Notes: a model not told the origin generated them from the letters alone. 64,000 bases of DNA from Anaerolineaceae bacterium (GCA_020634115.1 JACKCH010000010.1:620001-684000); one strand, 5' to 3'. Positions 8,452 through 17,483 are shown, counted from the stretch's first letter. Program-made: numbers and translations.

Positions 8452-9471
8452 ATGGTCAAAGATCATCATCTGCTTCCTGAAGCCATCGAACGCTATCATG
8501 AAGTAGTCGAATCACTTGGGCCGGAGTTCCTCAAGGAACTGCTCCAAAAGATGCACATCATTCGCGCTTTTGAGGAACGCGCTGAGCAGCTTTATGCGCT
8601 GGGTCGCGTACATGGAACCATGCACCTTTCGATTGGACAGGAGGCCACCGCTGTCGGTGCGACTCATGCCATGCAGAAAGGGGATTACCTGCTCAACCAC
8701 CATCGCGGTCACGGCCACTGTCTGAGTTGGGGGTCGGATGTCAACCGCATGATGGCCGAGTTCATGGGCAAGGAAGCCGGATTCTGCCGGGGACGCGGCG
8801 GCAGTATGCACATCGCCGATGTGGACGCGAATAACCTGGGCGCGAACGGGATCGTGGCTGGGGGTATCCCTATCGCGGTGGGCGTTGGCCTGAGTATCAA
8901 AATCCGCAAGACGGATCAGGTCTGTCTCGTGATTTTTGGCGACGGTGCGGCCAATGAAGGCGCGTTCCACGAGTCGCTTAACATGGCCTCGATCTGGAAG
9001 CTCCCGGTGGTGTACCTGTGCGAGAACAACCAGTACGCGATGTCTATGCCGTTTGAGAAGGCCTTCAACATCCCCGACATCAGCCAGCGGGCAGTGGCTT
9101 ATAACATCCCCGGCGTGACGGTGGATGGCAACGAGCCGTTGGCGGTTTACCTGGCGATTCAAGAAGCGGCGGAACGCGCCCGGCGCGGCGAAGGCCCATC
9201 TCTGGTTGAAGCCAAGACCTACCGCTACAAAGGCCACTCCAAGAGTGACCGTCAGGCCTACCGCACGCGCGACGAGGTCAATGAGTGGATTGACGAGCGT
9301 GATGCGATTATGCGCTTTTCCGCGCTGCTGGTGGCCTCCGGCGTCATCACTGAGGAAGAATCCCAGGCGATGCGCGATACGGCGCTTGCCACGATAGATC
9401 AGGCCGTCGAATTCAGCGATCAAAGTCCATCACCCGAAATCAGTTCTATTCTGGAGGGCGTCTATGCGTGA
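8452..9471 (+). CDS. Thiamine-diphosphate-dependent E1 component, alpha subunit (acetoin/pyruvate dehydrogenase type)
   Basis: The 339-residue protein matches the alpha subunit of heterotetrameric 2-oxoacid or acetoin dehydrogenases, which bind thiamine diphosphate and decarboxylate or cleave the substrate. The cofactor motif runs from GDG (about 163) to ENN (about 193), and the RGRGGSMH and HRGHGHCLSWG segments are conserved. Its stop lies inside the start of the beta-subunit gene (8-nt overlap), indicating translational coupling. The choice between acetoin and pyruvate as substrate is not decided by sequence; the absence of an E3 gene here means a shared lipoamide dehydrogenase would be needed. 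Confidence 0.88.
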   Translation: MVKDHHLLPEAIERYHEVVESLGPEFLKELLQKMHIIRAFEERAEQLYALGRVHGTMHLSIGQEATAVGATHAMQKGDYLLNHHRGHGHCLSWGSDVNRMMAEFMGKEAGFCRGRGGSMHIADVDANNLGANGIVAGGIPIAVGVGLSIKIRKTDQVCLVIFGDGAANEGAFHESLNMASIWKLPVVYLCENNQYAMSMPFEKAFNIPDISQRAVAYNIPGVTVDGNEPLAVYLAIQEAAERARRGEGPSLVEAKTYRYKGHSKSDRQAYRTRDEVNEWIDERDAIMRFSALLVASGVITEEESQAMRDTALATIDQAVEFSDQSPSPEISSILEGVYA

Positions 9472-10450
9472 GTTAACGTATGCGGAGGCGCTCCGCGAAG
9501 GACTGCGCCAGGCGATGACTGCCGATCCCGGCGTGTTCATCATCGGGGAGGACATCGGCGTATACGGCGGCGCATTTGGCGTCAGTGCCGGACTGCTTGA
9601 CGAATTTGGCGAGGAACGAGTGATTGATACCCCCATTTCCGAGGCGGGGATTGCCGGGGCGTGCATCGGCGCGGCGCTCACCGGGATGCGTCCGGTAGGC
9701 GAGATTCAGTTCATGGATTTCATCACGTTGAGCATGGAACAGTTGGTTTTGCAGGCCGCCAAAGTGCGGTTCATGTTCGGCGGCAAAGCCAGTGTGCCGA
9801 TGGTTCTACGGACGCCGGGTGGTTCGGGTACCGGCGCTGCCGCCCAGCACAGCGAAAGCCTGGAAAACTGGTTTGTGCATGTACCCGGGTTGAAAGTTGT
9901 TATGCCCAGCACGCCCTATGATGCCAAAGGGCTACTGCTGGCGGCGATTGACGATAATAACCCGGTGATTTTCGTGGAGCATAAACTCCTCTACAAGACC
10001 AAGGGCGATGTCCCGGAGGAAGCCTACCGCGTGCCGCTGAGTCAGACACGCGTGGTGCGCGAAGGCCAGCATGTGACCGTTGTGGCGACTTCAATCATGG
10101 TCGTCCGGGCGCTGCAAGCTGCCGAGGAACTTGCGAAAGAGGGGATCGAACTCGAAATCGTAGACCCGCGCACCCTTAAGCCGCTGGACGAAGCGCCGAT
10201 TATCGAATCGGTCAAAAAGACCGGGCGAGTGTTGGTGGTGCATGAGGCCGTCGAAGTAGGTGGTTTCGGCGGTGAAGTCGTGGCGCGGATCGCTTCCAGC
10301 GAAGCGTTTGATTACCTGGAAGCGCCGGTACGCCGCCTGGGTGCGCTGGACATCCCCATCCCGTATAACCGTGAGCTGGAATACCATACCGTGCCGCAGG
10401 TTGAGGACATTGTGCGTGATGCCCGCAAGCTGGCACGTAACGAATTCTAA
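9464..10450 (+). CDS. E1 component, beta subunit (acetoin/pyruvate dehydrogenase type)
   Basis: The 328-residue partner of the upstream alpha subunit completes the thiamine-dependent E1 enzyme. It shows GEDIGVYGG, TPISEAGIAGACIGAALTG and the C-terminal transketolase-type domain with IVDPRTLKPLD and VVHEAVEVGGFG. The ATG overlaps the end of the alpha gene and GGAGGG lies 7 nt upstream. The E2 gene begins 33 bp after its stop, so the three genes form one operon with the GpsA-like gene. Confidence 0.88.
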   Translation: MRELTYAEALREGLRQAMTADPGVFIIGEDIGVYGGAFGVSAGLLDEFGEERVIDTPISEAGIAGACIGAALTGMRPVGEIQFMDFITLSMEQLVLQAAKVRFMFGGKASVPMVLRTPGGSGTGAAAQHSESLENWFVHVPGLKVVMPSTPYDAKGLLLAAIDDNNPVIFVEHKLLYKTKGDVPEEAYRVPLSQTRVVREGQHVTVVATSIMVVRALQAAEELAKEGIELEIVDPRTLKPLDEAPIIESVKKTGRVLVVHEAVEVGGFGGEVVARIASSEAFDYLEAPVRRLGALDIPIPYNRELEYHTVPQVEDIVRDARKLARNEF

Positions 10451-10483
10451 GTCATTAAGGCTGGTAGCCTCAGGATAGACATT

Positions 10484-11818
10484 ATGCCTGTAGAGATTAT
10501 CCTGCCCAAATTTGGGTTTACGCTGGAAACTGCTGAAATCGTGAAGTGGCTCAAGCAGGACGGCGACGGTGTTCGCGCTGGCGATCCCGTTTGCGAAGTC
10601 ACCACCGATAAAGTGAATATGGAGGTCGAGGCGCCGGAGGACGGTACGGTGTTTGGCCTGCTTTATCCCGAAGGGGCAACCGTCCCGGTGACGGAAGTCA
10701 TCGCTTATTTGCTGCGACCCGGTGAAGAGCGCCCGGCGATGCTCCCGGCGGCGAAGGCTGCCGCCCTAGCCGCGACTACCGCCCCTGTAGCGGCGGAGTC
10801 CGCTCCGGTAGTCGCCGCGCGGGACGTGGCCGCGAGTCCGGTAGCGCAGCGCGTCGCAGTATCCGCCCATGTGGATTTGAGCGGTGTGCAAGGCACGGGG
10901 CCGAATCAGCGCATCATGCGCCGGGATGTCGAGGCCGCCATGAGCGCCCCCGCCGGGGTTGCGGGGAAAGTCCGCGCTACACCGGCTGCCCGGCATCTGG
11001 CGGAGCAGAATAATTTCGACCTGGCAACCGTAGCCGGGAGCGGGCCGCATGGTCGGGTTCAGGCGACGGATGTCCAGGCGGCGCTGGCAAAACCGGCACC
11101 GCTTCCTGCCGCGCCGCAGCCTACTGTTGTTGGGGCGGATACGCCGCAGATCGTCAAGTTGGAAGGGATGCGTCGCACAATTGCGACCCGGCTGCAAAAG
11201 AGTTTCCAGACCGCACCGCACATCTTTTTTGATGCCCAGATTGACATGACCGGCATTGAACGGCTGCGCCAGACTCTGAAAGCCCGTAATGAAAAGCTCT
11301 CGGTGACGGCCATCGTCATTAAAGCCTGCGCCCTCACCCTGCTGCGGCATCCCTGGCTGAATGCCACGCTGGATGGCGACGACATCGCCCTGTGGCCGTC
11401 CGCTAACATTGGAATGGCAGTTGCATTGGACGCCGGATTGATTGTGCCGGTGATTCATCACGCCGACGCGCTGCGCCTCAACGAAATTCAGAGGCAGGTG
11501 GATGCATTGGCGGGCCGGGCGCGGAACAATACGCTTCAGGTCAATGATATGGTGGATGGCACCTTCACGGTGAGCAACCTGGGGATGTTCGGTGTAGACC
11601 GTTTCACGGCGATTATTAACCCGCCGCAGGTGGCAATTCTGGCGGTCAGTCGGACGATGCAGCAGTTCGTCCCCGACGAGAACGGCCAGCCCGTCCTGCG
11701 CTCGCTGATGACAATCACGCTATCCGCCGATCATCGCGTTGTGGATGGGGCGCTGGCGGCCAACTTCCTGCAAGACCTGCGCGTGATTCTGGAGGAACCG
11801 GCGCTGCTGGCATGGTAA
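10484..11818 (+). CDS. Dihydrolipoamide acyltransferase (E2) with two peripheral-subunit-binding domains
   Basis: The 444-residue E2 accepts the acyl group from E1 and passes it to CoA. The lipoyl domain (about 1-80) has TTDKVNME, with the lipoyl Lys at 43. Two E3/E1-binding domains follow: a degenerate one near 117-150 (ending QRIMRRDVEAAM) and a better one near 160-200 (TPAARHLAEQ ... GPHGRVQATDVQAAL). The catalytic domain (about 225-444) ends with SADHRVVDG, whose His417 and Asp421 are the active-site pair. Ala/Pro-rich linkers separate the domains. The last codons (PALLAW and stop) are duplicated about 1.25 kb downstream at 13052. Confidence 0.9.
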   Translation: MPVEIILPKFGFTLETAEIVKWLKQDGDGVRAGDPVCEVTTDKVNMEVEAPEDGTVFGLLYPEGATVPVTEVIAYLLRPGEERPAMLPAAKAAALAATTAPVAAESAPVVAARDVAASPVAQRVAVSAHVDLSGVQGTGPNQRIMRRDVEAAMSAPAGVAGKVRATPAARHLAEQNNFDLATVAGSGPHGRVQATDVQAALAKPAPLPAAPQPTVVGADTPQIVKLEGMRRTIATRLQKSFQTAPHIFFDAQIDMTGIERLRQTLKARNEKLSVTAIVIKACALTLLRHPWLNATLDGDDIALWPSANIGMAVALDAGLIVPVIHHADALRLNEIQRQVDALAGRARNNTLQVNDMVDGTFTVSNLGMFGVDRFTAIINPPQVAILAVSRTMQQFVPDENGQPVLRSLMTITLSADHRVVDGALAANFLQDLRVILEEPALLAW

Positions 11819-11829
11819 CATGCCGTTAT
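11797..11829 (+). repeat. Direct repeat, copy A (3' end of the E2 gene)
   Basis: These 33 bases cover the last codons of the E2 gene plus 11 bp beyond its stop. They recur at 13052-13084 with 30 of 33 positions identical; the three differences are all transitions. The pair brackets the beta-propeller gene. Confidence 0.85.
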
Positions 11830-11877
11830 GGGTGTGTTCGCCGGGAATAGCGATAGTTTTCCAATAAATCGAAAAAG

Positions 11878-11896
11878 GGACGGCATATGTCGTCCC
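11878..11896. repeat. Short palindrome of the GGGACG...CGTCCCTAC type
   Basis: GGGACG ... CGTCCC with an ATAT-containing centre, followed by TAC. It lies between the E2 gene and the propeller gene and resembles the other GTAGGG-type palindromes. It could form a weak hairpin after the E2 gene. Confidence 0.4.
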
Positions 11897-11917
11897 TACT
11901 AACTGGGCAAGCAATTC

Positions 11918-13039
11918 ATGATTCCTAAAATAGTACTGTCGCTATTGTTGGGTATTATGTTTAGCCATTCGATTTCAGCCCAGGATAAACCCCATCTTTC
12001 TGTTTCTGGCTCCCTAAAAAATCCGCAAATTATCGCTTTTGATAACCTCGAACAACTAGAGCCATTGATAGATATTCACTCCGTTCATGATTTTGCCTGG
12101 TCGCCCGATGGCAGTACCTTTCTTGTAGCCGATCACTATAGGCTGGTCCTTTATACAGTGTCAGATTTTATGGCTGAACCACGAGTGATTGAGATTGAGC
12201 ATCCTGACAATTGCTCAAATTGGTACTGTGGCATTGACAGCATCAAGTTCTTGCCCGATGGCGACCAATTCGCCTTACATACCACACCCCATACCATAGC
12301 AATCTATGATTTCGCGACGCTGAAGCCAGTCCGAGAATTGTCAGGCATTTCGGGATTCAATGCGGATTATACGTTACGGGCATCCGCTTTTAAGGGCGAG
12401 ATTCGTATAGTTGACGCTTTGACCGAAGCAGTCATTGAGACGTATTATTATGAGGAATTGGAAGATTGCGATTACGTTTGTGGCATTCCATCGCCCATCT
12501 TTAGCTCTGATAACCGTTATGTGATTTATTCGGGATTGTACACTGAATACACAGGAATCATTGACCGTGAAACCGGTGAAATAACATCCCCCATTGATAC
12601 CCGTGAAGTAGTTGGGTTTACCACTGATGGCCGCATGATTATTAGCTTGGGTATCGAACCTGGGTATCTGAGCAGGGGAGTAGTTTTCACGGATGTCCTT
12701 ACAGGGAAACAGGTAATGTGGCTTGATTTTCCTGTGGCGACTCAACCTGTTTTTGCTCCTGATGGCAGTGGACTCATGGCAGTCAGCGGTGTTGACCCAT
12801 TTTCAGGCCCCAATGCATATCAGTCGGCCATGATGGTAGGCTTCTATGACTACGACACGCTCATTCAGGCTGAGAGTCTGACATGGGAGGATGCCATCTA
12901 TAGATTTTGGACGGGTGAATCTGCTGGCACAGTGCAAGATTATAGTTTTATCAATAAGGTCGAGTTCTCACCCGATGGCAAATATCTCGTCTCTTTGCGC
13001 ACGAATGGCGAAGGTATCATTTGGGGCGTTTCTCCATAA
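11918..13039 (+). CDS. Secreted beta-propeller-like protein, apparently inserted
   Basis: The 373-residue protein has a signal peptide (charged start, hydrophobic core, cut after SISAQ). It contains repeated blades of WD40/YVTN-like appearance: FAWSPDGSTFLVA, IKFLPDGDQFALH, FAPDGSGLMAVSG and VEFSPDGKYLVSL. These propellers usually bind ligands or partners; no catalytic site is visible. The gene is clearly AT-richer than the neighbouring E2 and glycosyltransferase genes. It is flanked by a 33-bp direct repeat derived from the E2 3' end, which points to insertion. No mobility gene accompanies it. Confidence 0.75.
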   Translation: MIPKIVLSLLLGIMFSHSISAQDKPHLSVSGSLKNPQIIAFDNLEQLEPLIDIHSVHDFAWSPDGSTFLVADHYRLVLYTVSDFMAEPRVIEIEHPDNCSNWYCGIDSIKFLPDGDQFALHTTPHTIAIYDFATLKPVRELSGISGFNADYTLRASAFKGEIRIVDALTEAVIETYYYEELEDCDYVCGIPSPIFSSDNRYVIYSGLYTEYTGIIDRETGEITSPIDTREVVGFTTDGRMIISLGIEPGYLSRGVVFTDVLTGKQVMWLDFPVATQPVFAPDGSGLMAVSGVDPFSGPNAYQSAMMVGFYDYDTLIQAESLTWEDAIYRFWTGESAGTVQDYSFINKVEFSPDGKYLVSLRTNGEGIIWGVSP

Positions 13040-13051
13040 GGATTCTTCCTT

Positions 13052-13084
13052 ACCGGCGCTGCTGGCGTGGTGACATGTCGTTAT
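13052..13084 (+). repeat. Direct repeat, copy B (displaced remnant of the E2 3' end)
   Basis: This copy reads L-PALLAW-stop in the same frame as the true E2 end. The differences from copy A are a synonymous Ala codon change, a TAA to TGA stop change and one change past the stop. A GATTCT hexamer sits a few bases upstream of the repeat in both copies. Its last bases overlap the stop of the leftward GT39 gene. Confidence 0.8.
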
Positions 13085-14367
13085 AGAGAATGATCCTGGC
13101 GGACACTTTGCCGGGCAAAAAGCCATACCACCGCCCCGGCGATCAGAATCAGCAGGAAGGGTTGCAGTGGCAGACTCAGCCGTGCTTCGGCATGGGTGGC
13201 GGCGTGCAGCACCGTGAAATAAACCAGCATGGCAAATACCGGGAGCAGCACACGCCACTGCTCCCGTAAAACGAATACCGCCAGCAGCGCCAGGATGGGC
13301 AGCATCAGGGCAATCATGTATTGTGTGGCACTCGTTGGGGGAAAACCGATGTCCAGCAGCGCCTGGTAATTAAAAATAAAGGTGTTGTTCCAATCCGCAT
13401 TGGGATCACCCACCCAGAAGGTCACTACTTTTTCCGCTGCATAACGGAGATACGTTATGGGTTCGCTCAGGATGGAATCAATAGCACGCTGTGTCCAGTA
13501 GCGATCCCCCGCCACGCTGGTTGGGTCATGTTCCTGCCAGCCGGGGCCATACAGCACATCCCCCCAGACCTGCATGTAGGTATATCCCTCGTCCCGGATG
13601 AGATGATAATATTCCGGGCTGCCCTGCCACAGAATCGCGTTGCTGGTTTGCAGGGCGAAAATGGCCTGGTAACGCGCATAATTATGCACAACCCACGGTG
13701 TCACCACTATGATTGAGGCCGTGAGGTAAATTAGGCCATGACGAACCGCTTTGCGCCAGTCTTCCACAAACCACATCAGCAAGATAAAAGCAAACGGGAA
13801 GAACAGAAGTGTCGGTCGTATCAGATTAGCGATCCCCAACACCATACCGGCCAGAATTACCCGCCGTCTGGTTGGTTTTTGCACGGCATCCCATAGAGTA
13901 ATCATCGCCAGGAGAAGTACCGGGACATACAGATTTTCACTCAATATGACGGTGGGTTGGGAGATCAGTACATAGCTAATGGCAGCAAATAAGGCCGCAA
14001 GAAGCCCGGTCAAGCCGCCTAGCATCCGGCGACCCAGCGTATAGGTGAGCGGAATCACCAGCACCCCCAGCAGTGCCTGGGCATAACCCGCAAAATTTAG
14101 AGAACCGTCTCCCACCTGATACACCACAGCCAGCCACACTGGGTAAAGCGGCACGCGCCCCGGCCACGTAAAGCCGTAACCGGCCAGCAGTTCACGCGCA
14201 GTATTATCGTAACCGGGTTCATCGCCTACCAACCGCGTCGGCGTATCCGGGTGCGTGTGGTTCCACTGCTGCACAAATGCCAACCGCAGGAACAGGCCGA
14301 GGAGGATACAGGCGAACAGTAGCGTAAGGTGCAGCCCTGGTTGATTCAGGCGGGAGTTAGCGGTCAT
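13081..14367 (-). CDS. Membrane glycosyltransferase of the GT39/ArnT-like (PMT_2) type
   Basis: The 428-residue protein has about ten hydrophobic helices. Near the N-terminus is the acidic loop segment LVGDEPGYDNTARELLAGYGFTW, with the DE pair that in this superfamily serves the polyprenyl-phosphate-sugar-dependent reaction on the outer face of the membrane. AAAGGG lies upstream of the ATG. It probably adds a sugar to a protein or lipid at the cell surface. It shares the family with the larger gene at 31283 but is shorter, and it stands alone between the inserted propeller gene and the DUF4139 pair. Confidence 0.75.
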   Translation of the reverse strand: MTANSRLNQPGLHLTLLFACILLGLFLRLAFVQQWNHTHPDTPTRLVGDEPGYDNTARELLAGYGFTWPGRVPLYPVWLAVVYQVGDGSLNFAGYAQALLGVLVIPLTYTLGRRMLGGLTGLLAALFAAISYVLISQPTVILSENLYVPVLLLAMITLWDAVQKPTRRRVILAGMVLGIANLIRPTLLFFPFAFILLMWFVEDWRKAVRHGLIYLTASIIVVTPWVVHNYARYQAIFALQTSNAILWQGSPEYYHLIRDEGYTYMQVWGDVLYGPGWQEHDPTSVAGDRYWTQRAIDSILSEPITYLRYAAEKVVTFWVGDPNADWNNTFIFNYQALLDIGFPPTSATQYMIALMLPILALLAVFVLREQWRVLLPVFAMLVYFTVLHAATHAEARLSLPLQPFLLILIAGAVVWLFARQSVRQDHSL

Positions 14368-14465
14368 AGAAATGCCCTTTGTTCTGGAAAATCGCGCTCG
14401 GCATAAAGGTGCAATGTATCCTATAGTGGTTTCTCGTAGACGCCAACTGGGAACAACCCCCTTGC

Positions 14466-15881
14466 CTATCCCGGCCAGCTATAGCGTACGGTGTAGGTGA
14501 TGACTGTCCTCCTGCCGGGCGGCACATCCACACGGAACTCGATGGTTTGCACATCCAGTCGGGTATAGGCGTGCGAGGCTTCGATGATTTCCCAATTGCT
14601 CCAACGAAACAGGTTTTCCGGCACGCGCACCTCCACCGTGTCAGTATCCTTACGGTTACGCAGACGAATCTCGTAGGTTTCTTCCACGCTGTTTTTCTGC
14701 GGCTTGCGAAAGTTCATCTGGTGACGCTCCCCGACCAGGTCGAAGGCTTTGCCGAGTTCAAATGAGACGGTTTCACCTTTTGGCGTGTGTTTCGCCTGGT
14801 TTTCGCCAATCAGAATCGCCGCGCCGTCACTGTCCTGCTGATAAACACGCATCCGGCCTTCGGGCAGGTCGGCATCCAACCCTGCTTCTGCCCCGGTGCT
14901 GAATTCGAGCCAGGTCTGTACATGGGTGATGTTGGCCTGCCCGTAGTGCTGCTCTATCAGCGGGTGACGCTCTCGCCCATGCACTGACTGTGAACCTTCA
15001 TAGACATAAAACGTATGGGCGGGGACACCGTGTTTGGTGAGGAACTCGACCTGCTTGGTTTCGTTATGCGCCAGCGTCACCGGGCGTTTGATTTCGTACA
15101 GTTGATACTCAAAGAATTCATGCTGCTCGACCTGAGGTCTCGGTGCGCCGCCAGCAGCCATCACTAATCCTAACCGCTCACTGGTATAACTTTTAGGCTT
15201 TGGCAGTCGCTTGACATCCCCGGCAACTAGCTTGACCTGGGCCTCCGCAAATGTGCCGCCGCTGGTGTTGGTGAAAGTGACCCACCCACTGAAATCGAGT
15301 GCCTGGTTATCTACTGCCAGCAGCAGGTTATAGTCGGCTGTCCAGTTCAGCCCATCGGTGAGGTATGTCAGTTCGACTTCCTGCGAACCGGCGCGGGTGC
15401 TTTGTAGTAGCCAGCGCAGCGTGGGGCGAATCATCAGGCCATCCGGCAGCGCCGGGAAGCGCATATCACGGATTTTGCTCACCTGAATATAAGCAATCTG
15501 GCCGTCACTCTGGCGCAGGATGAGCGACCCATCGCCCATCCCCAGGCGGCGCAGTTGGTCATCCGGCAGGCTCAACAACTGGCCGACAAAGCGCGTGCCG
15601 TCCTCCACTGTGATCTCAATGGTTTGCTCTAAATAGCGTTTGAGCAGTGCCAATCCGCTCACCAGATCGTACAAAAAGGTTTGCTCTAGCACTATCGTTC
15701 CTGTTGGGTCGGTGATCGAGACGAGGGTGACGGAAGTCGCGTCAATGTGGGCAGCTACATCAGTAAAATCAAGCGTATTCAGGCCGGATTGCAGGTCAAC
15801 CATGCGGCGTTCCCGCACAAGGGATGTACCCTGGTTGTAAATCGCCAGGCTGATAGGGTTATAGGCGTGTGATTGAGACAT
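14466..15881 (-). CDS. DUF4139 domain protein without signal peptide (tandem paralogue 1)
   Basis: The 471-residue protein starts at ATG 15881 with AGGAG 6 nt upstream. It aligns along its whole length with the next gene (both have SL.IYNQGT.LV near the start, LRWLL in the middle and end in TYTVRYSWPG). DUF4139 proteins are beta-rich and of unknown function, some named after mucoidy inhibitor A. This copy begins MSQSHAYNPISLAIYN and has no signal peptide, unlike its neighbour, so the two probably act on opposite sides of the membrane or this copy has lost export. Confidence 0.75.
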   Translation of the reverse strand: MSQSHAYNPISLAIYNQGTSLVRERRMVDLQSGLNTLDFTDVAAHIDATSVTLVSITDPTGTIVLEQTFLYDLVSGLALLKRYLEQTIEITVEDGTRFVGQLLSLPDDQLRRLGMGDGSLILRQSDGQIAYIQVSKIRDMRFPALPDGLMIRPTLRWLLQSTRAGSQEVELTYLTDGLNWTADYNLLLAVDNQALDFSGWVTFTNTSGGTFAEAQVKLVAGDVKRLPKPKSYTSERLGLVMAAGGAPRPQVEQHEFFEYQLYEIKRPVTLAHNETKQVEFLTKHGVPAHTFYVYEGSQSVHGRERHPLIEQHYGQANITHVQTWLEFSTGAEAGLDADLPEGRMRVYQQDSDGAAILIGENQAKHTPKGETVSFELGKAFDLVGERHQMNFRKPQKNSVEETYEIRLRNRKDTDTVEVRVPENLFRWSNWEIIEASHAYTRLDVQTIEFRVDVPPGRRTVITYTVRYSWPG

Positions 15882-15935
15882 CAAAAACTCCTGCTCACAA
15901 ATACCGCTATCTTCAGTATACGGCCTTTAAAACGA

Positions 15936-15962
15936 CAATTACCCCTAAAAGTGGGGTAATTG
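15936..15962 (-). terminator. Hairpin between the two DUF4139 genes
   Basis: CAATTACCCC-taaaagt-GGGGTAATTG is a perfect 10-bp stem with a 7-nt loop, between a leftward gene ending at 15991 and the next starting at 15881. Only a short T-rich stretch follows on the minus strand, so it may be a partial terminator that lowers expression of the second paralogue. Confidence 0.55.
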
Positions 15963-15990
15963 CCAGTATGTATGCGGTGATTGTAGGGAG

Positions 15991-17445
15991 CTACCCCGGC
16001 CAACTATAGCGCACGGTATAGGTGATAACCGTTTCGCCACCCGGTGGCACGTCCACCCGGAACTCAATCGTGGCGGAGTCCAACTGCGTGTAATCAGCGG
16101 AGGCGTTCAGGATTGCCCAGTTGCTCCAACGGAACAGATGCTCCGGTACGCGCACCTGCACGGTGTCACTGTCCTTGCGGTTGCGGATGCGGATTTCATA
16201 GGACTCTTCCAGCACGGTGCGGCTGAGGATATTGAAGGTGGTCTGCTTGCGTTCCCCCACCAGGTCGAAAGCGTTCCCCAGGTAAATCTGTATGTCCTCG
16301 CCTTTTGGGGTGTGGTCAATCTGGTTTTCACCGATCAGTAGTGCCGAGCCATCCGTATCTTCCTGGTAGACCCGAATCCGCCCGGCGGGCAGGTCTGCGC
16401 CCAGGCCACCGTCATCGCCAGTGGAAAACTCCAGCCAGTTCTGCACATCCGTGATGCCGGTAATCCCGTAGCCAGGATCGGTATTCGGGCCATAGTACCC
16501 ATAGAATGGGCCGCTGCCATCATAAACGTAGAATGTAGTCGCCGGGATACCCGCCGCCGTCACAAACTCAACCTGCTTGGTTTCGTTGTCCGCCACCGTC
16601 ACCGGGCGGTTAATTTCATACAGTTGATACTCGAAGAAATCACGCTGCGCTACATTGCTTTCTCCCACCGCCGGAGCCGCCAGCATGAACTCGTCCTCAT
16701 AGAAACCGCGATCAGTTGGCACAGGCAGGCGATTGACATCCCCGGCCACCAGTTTGACCTGGGCATCGTTGAAGGTTGCGCCGCTGGTGTTGGTCAGCGT
16801 CACCCACCCGGTCATATCCAGGGCGGCGTTGTCGGTGGCAAGCAGCACATTGTAGTCTGCCGACCAGTTCATACCACCCGCCAGATAGGTGAGTTCGACC
16901 TGCTGCGACCCGGTCTGGGCGCTGTTGAGCAGCCAGCGCAGCGTAGGCCGGGTAATGAGGCCATCTGGCAGCGCCGGGAAGCGCAGATCGCGGATTTTAC
17001 TCAACTGGATAACGAACACCTGCCCGTCCTCGTGGCGCAGAATCACCTCGCCACCACGCCCGCTGAGAAGCTGCCCGGTGAACTGGTCGCCATCGTCAGT
17101 AGTGACATTGATGGTTTCGTCCAGGTAGCGTTCCAACAGTGCGCCGCTCCCTACCAGGTCATAGATATAATTCTGTTCCAGCACCTGGGTGCCTTCCGGG
17201 TCAGTGAGGGATCTGAAATTGACCGAAGTCGAGTCAATCGTGGCGGCTACATCGGTAAAATCAAGGGTGTTTGAGCCGGACTGCAAGTCGAATGACCGCC
17301 GGTCTTGTACTAGCGCCGTCCCCTGATTGTAAATGGTCAGGCTGACGCTGCTGCTGCTGTTATCCTGAGCGAAGGCCGCCGGGACAACCAGTAGTGCCAA
17401 TAAGAAGCTGACAAAAATCACCTTCAGTCGGGTTGTTGCGTACAT
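15991..17445 (-). CDS. Secreted DUF4139 domain protein (tandem paralogue 2)
   Basis: The 484-residue protein starts at ATG 17445, with AGGAG 5 nt upstream. A longer frame to 17595 would run into the neighbouring gene and is rejected. A clear signal peptide (VIFVSFLLALLVVPAAFAQ) is followed by the same DUF4139 fold as the gene downstream. Function is unknown; the C-terminal half is predicted beta-sandwich. The pair is a recent enough duplication that long blocks remain alignable. Confidence 0.8.
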   Translation of the reverse strand: MYATTRLKVIFVSFLLALLVVPAAFAQDNSSSSVSLTIYNQGTALVQDRRSFDLQSGSNTLDFTDVAATIDSTSVNFRSLTDPEGTQVLEQNYIYDLVGSGALLERYLDETINVTTDDGDQFTGQLLSGRGGEVILRHEDGQVFVIQLSKIRDLRFPALPDGLITRPTLRWLLNSAQTGSQQVELTYLAGGMNWSADYNVLLATDNAALDMTGWVTLTNTSGATFNDAQVKLVAGDVNRLPVPTDRGFYEDEFMLAAPAVGESNVAQRDFFEYQLYEINRPVTVADNETKQVEFVTAAGIPATTFYVYDGSGPFYGYYGPNTDPGYGITGITDVQNWLEFSTGDDGGLGADLPAGRIRVYQEDTDGSALLIGENQIDHTPKGEDIQIYLGNAFDLVGERKQTTFNILSRTVLEESYEIRIRNRKDSDTVQVRVPEHLFRWSNWAILNASADYTQLDSATIEFRVDVPPGGETVITYTVRYSWPG

Positions 17446-17483
17446 GGTTTCTCCTATTCTCACCAAGCAAATATCTAATCCGT

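Noticed and set aside
8512..9423. Long open frame antisense to the E1 alpha gene
   Set aside because: It mirrors the codon pattern of the strongly conserved sense gene and has no family features or ribosome site.
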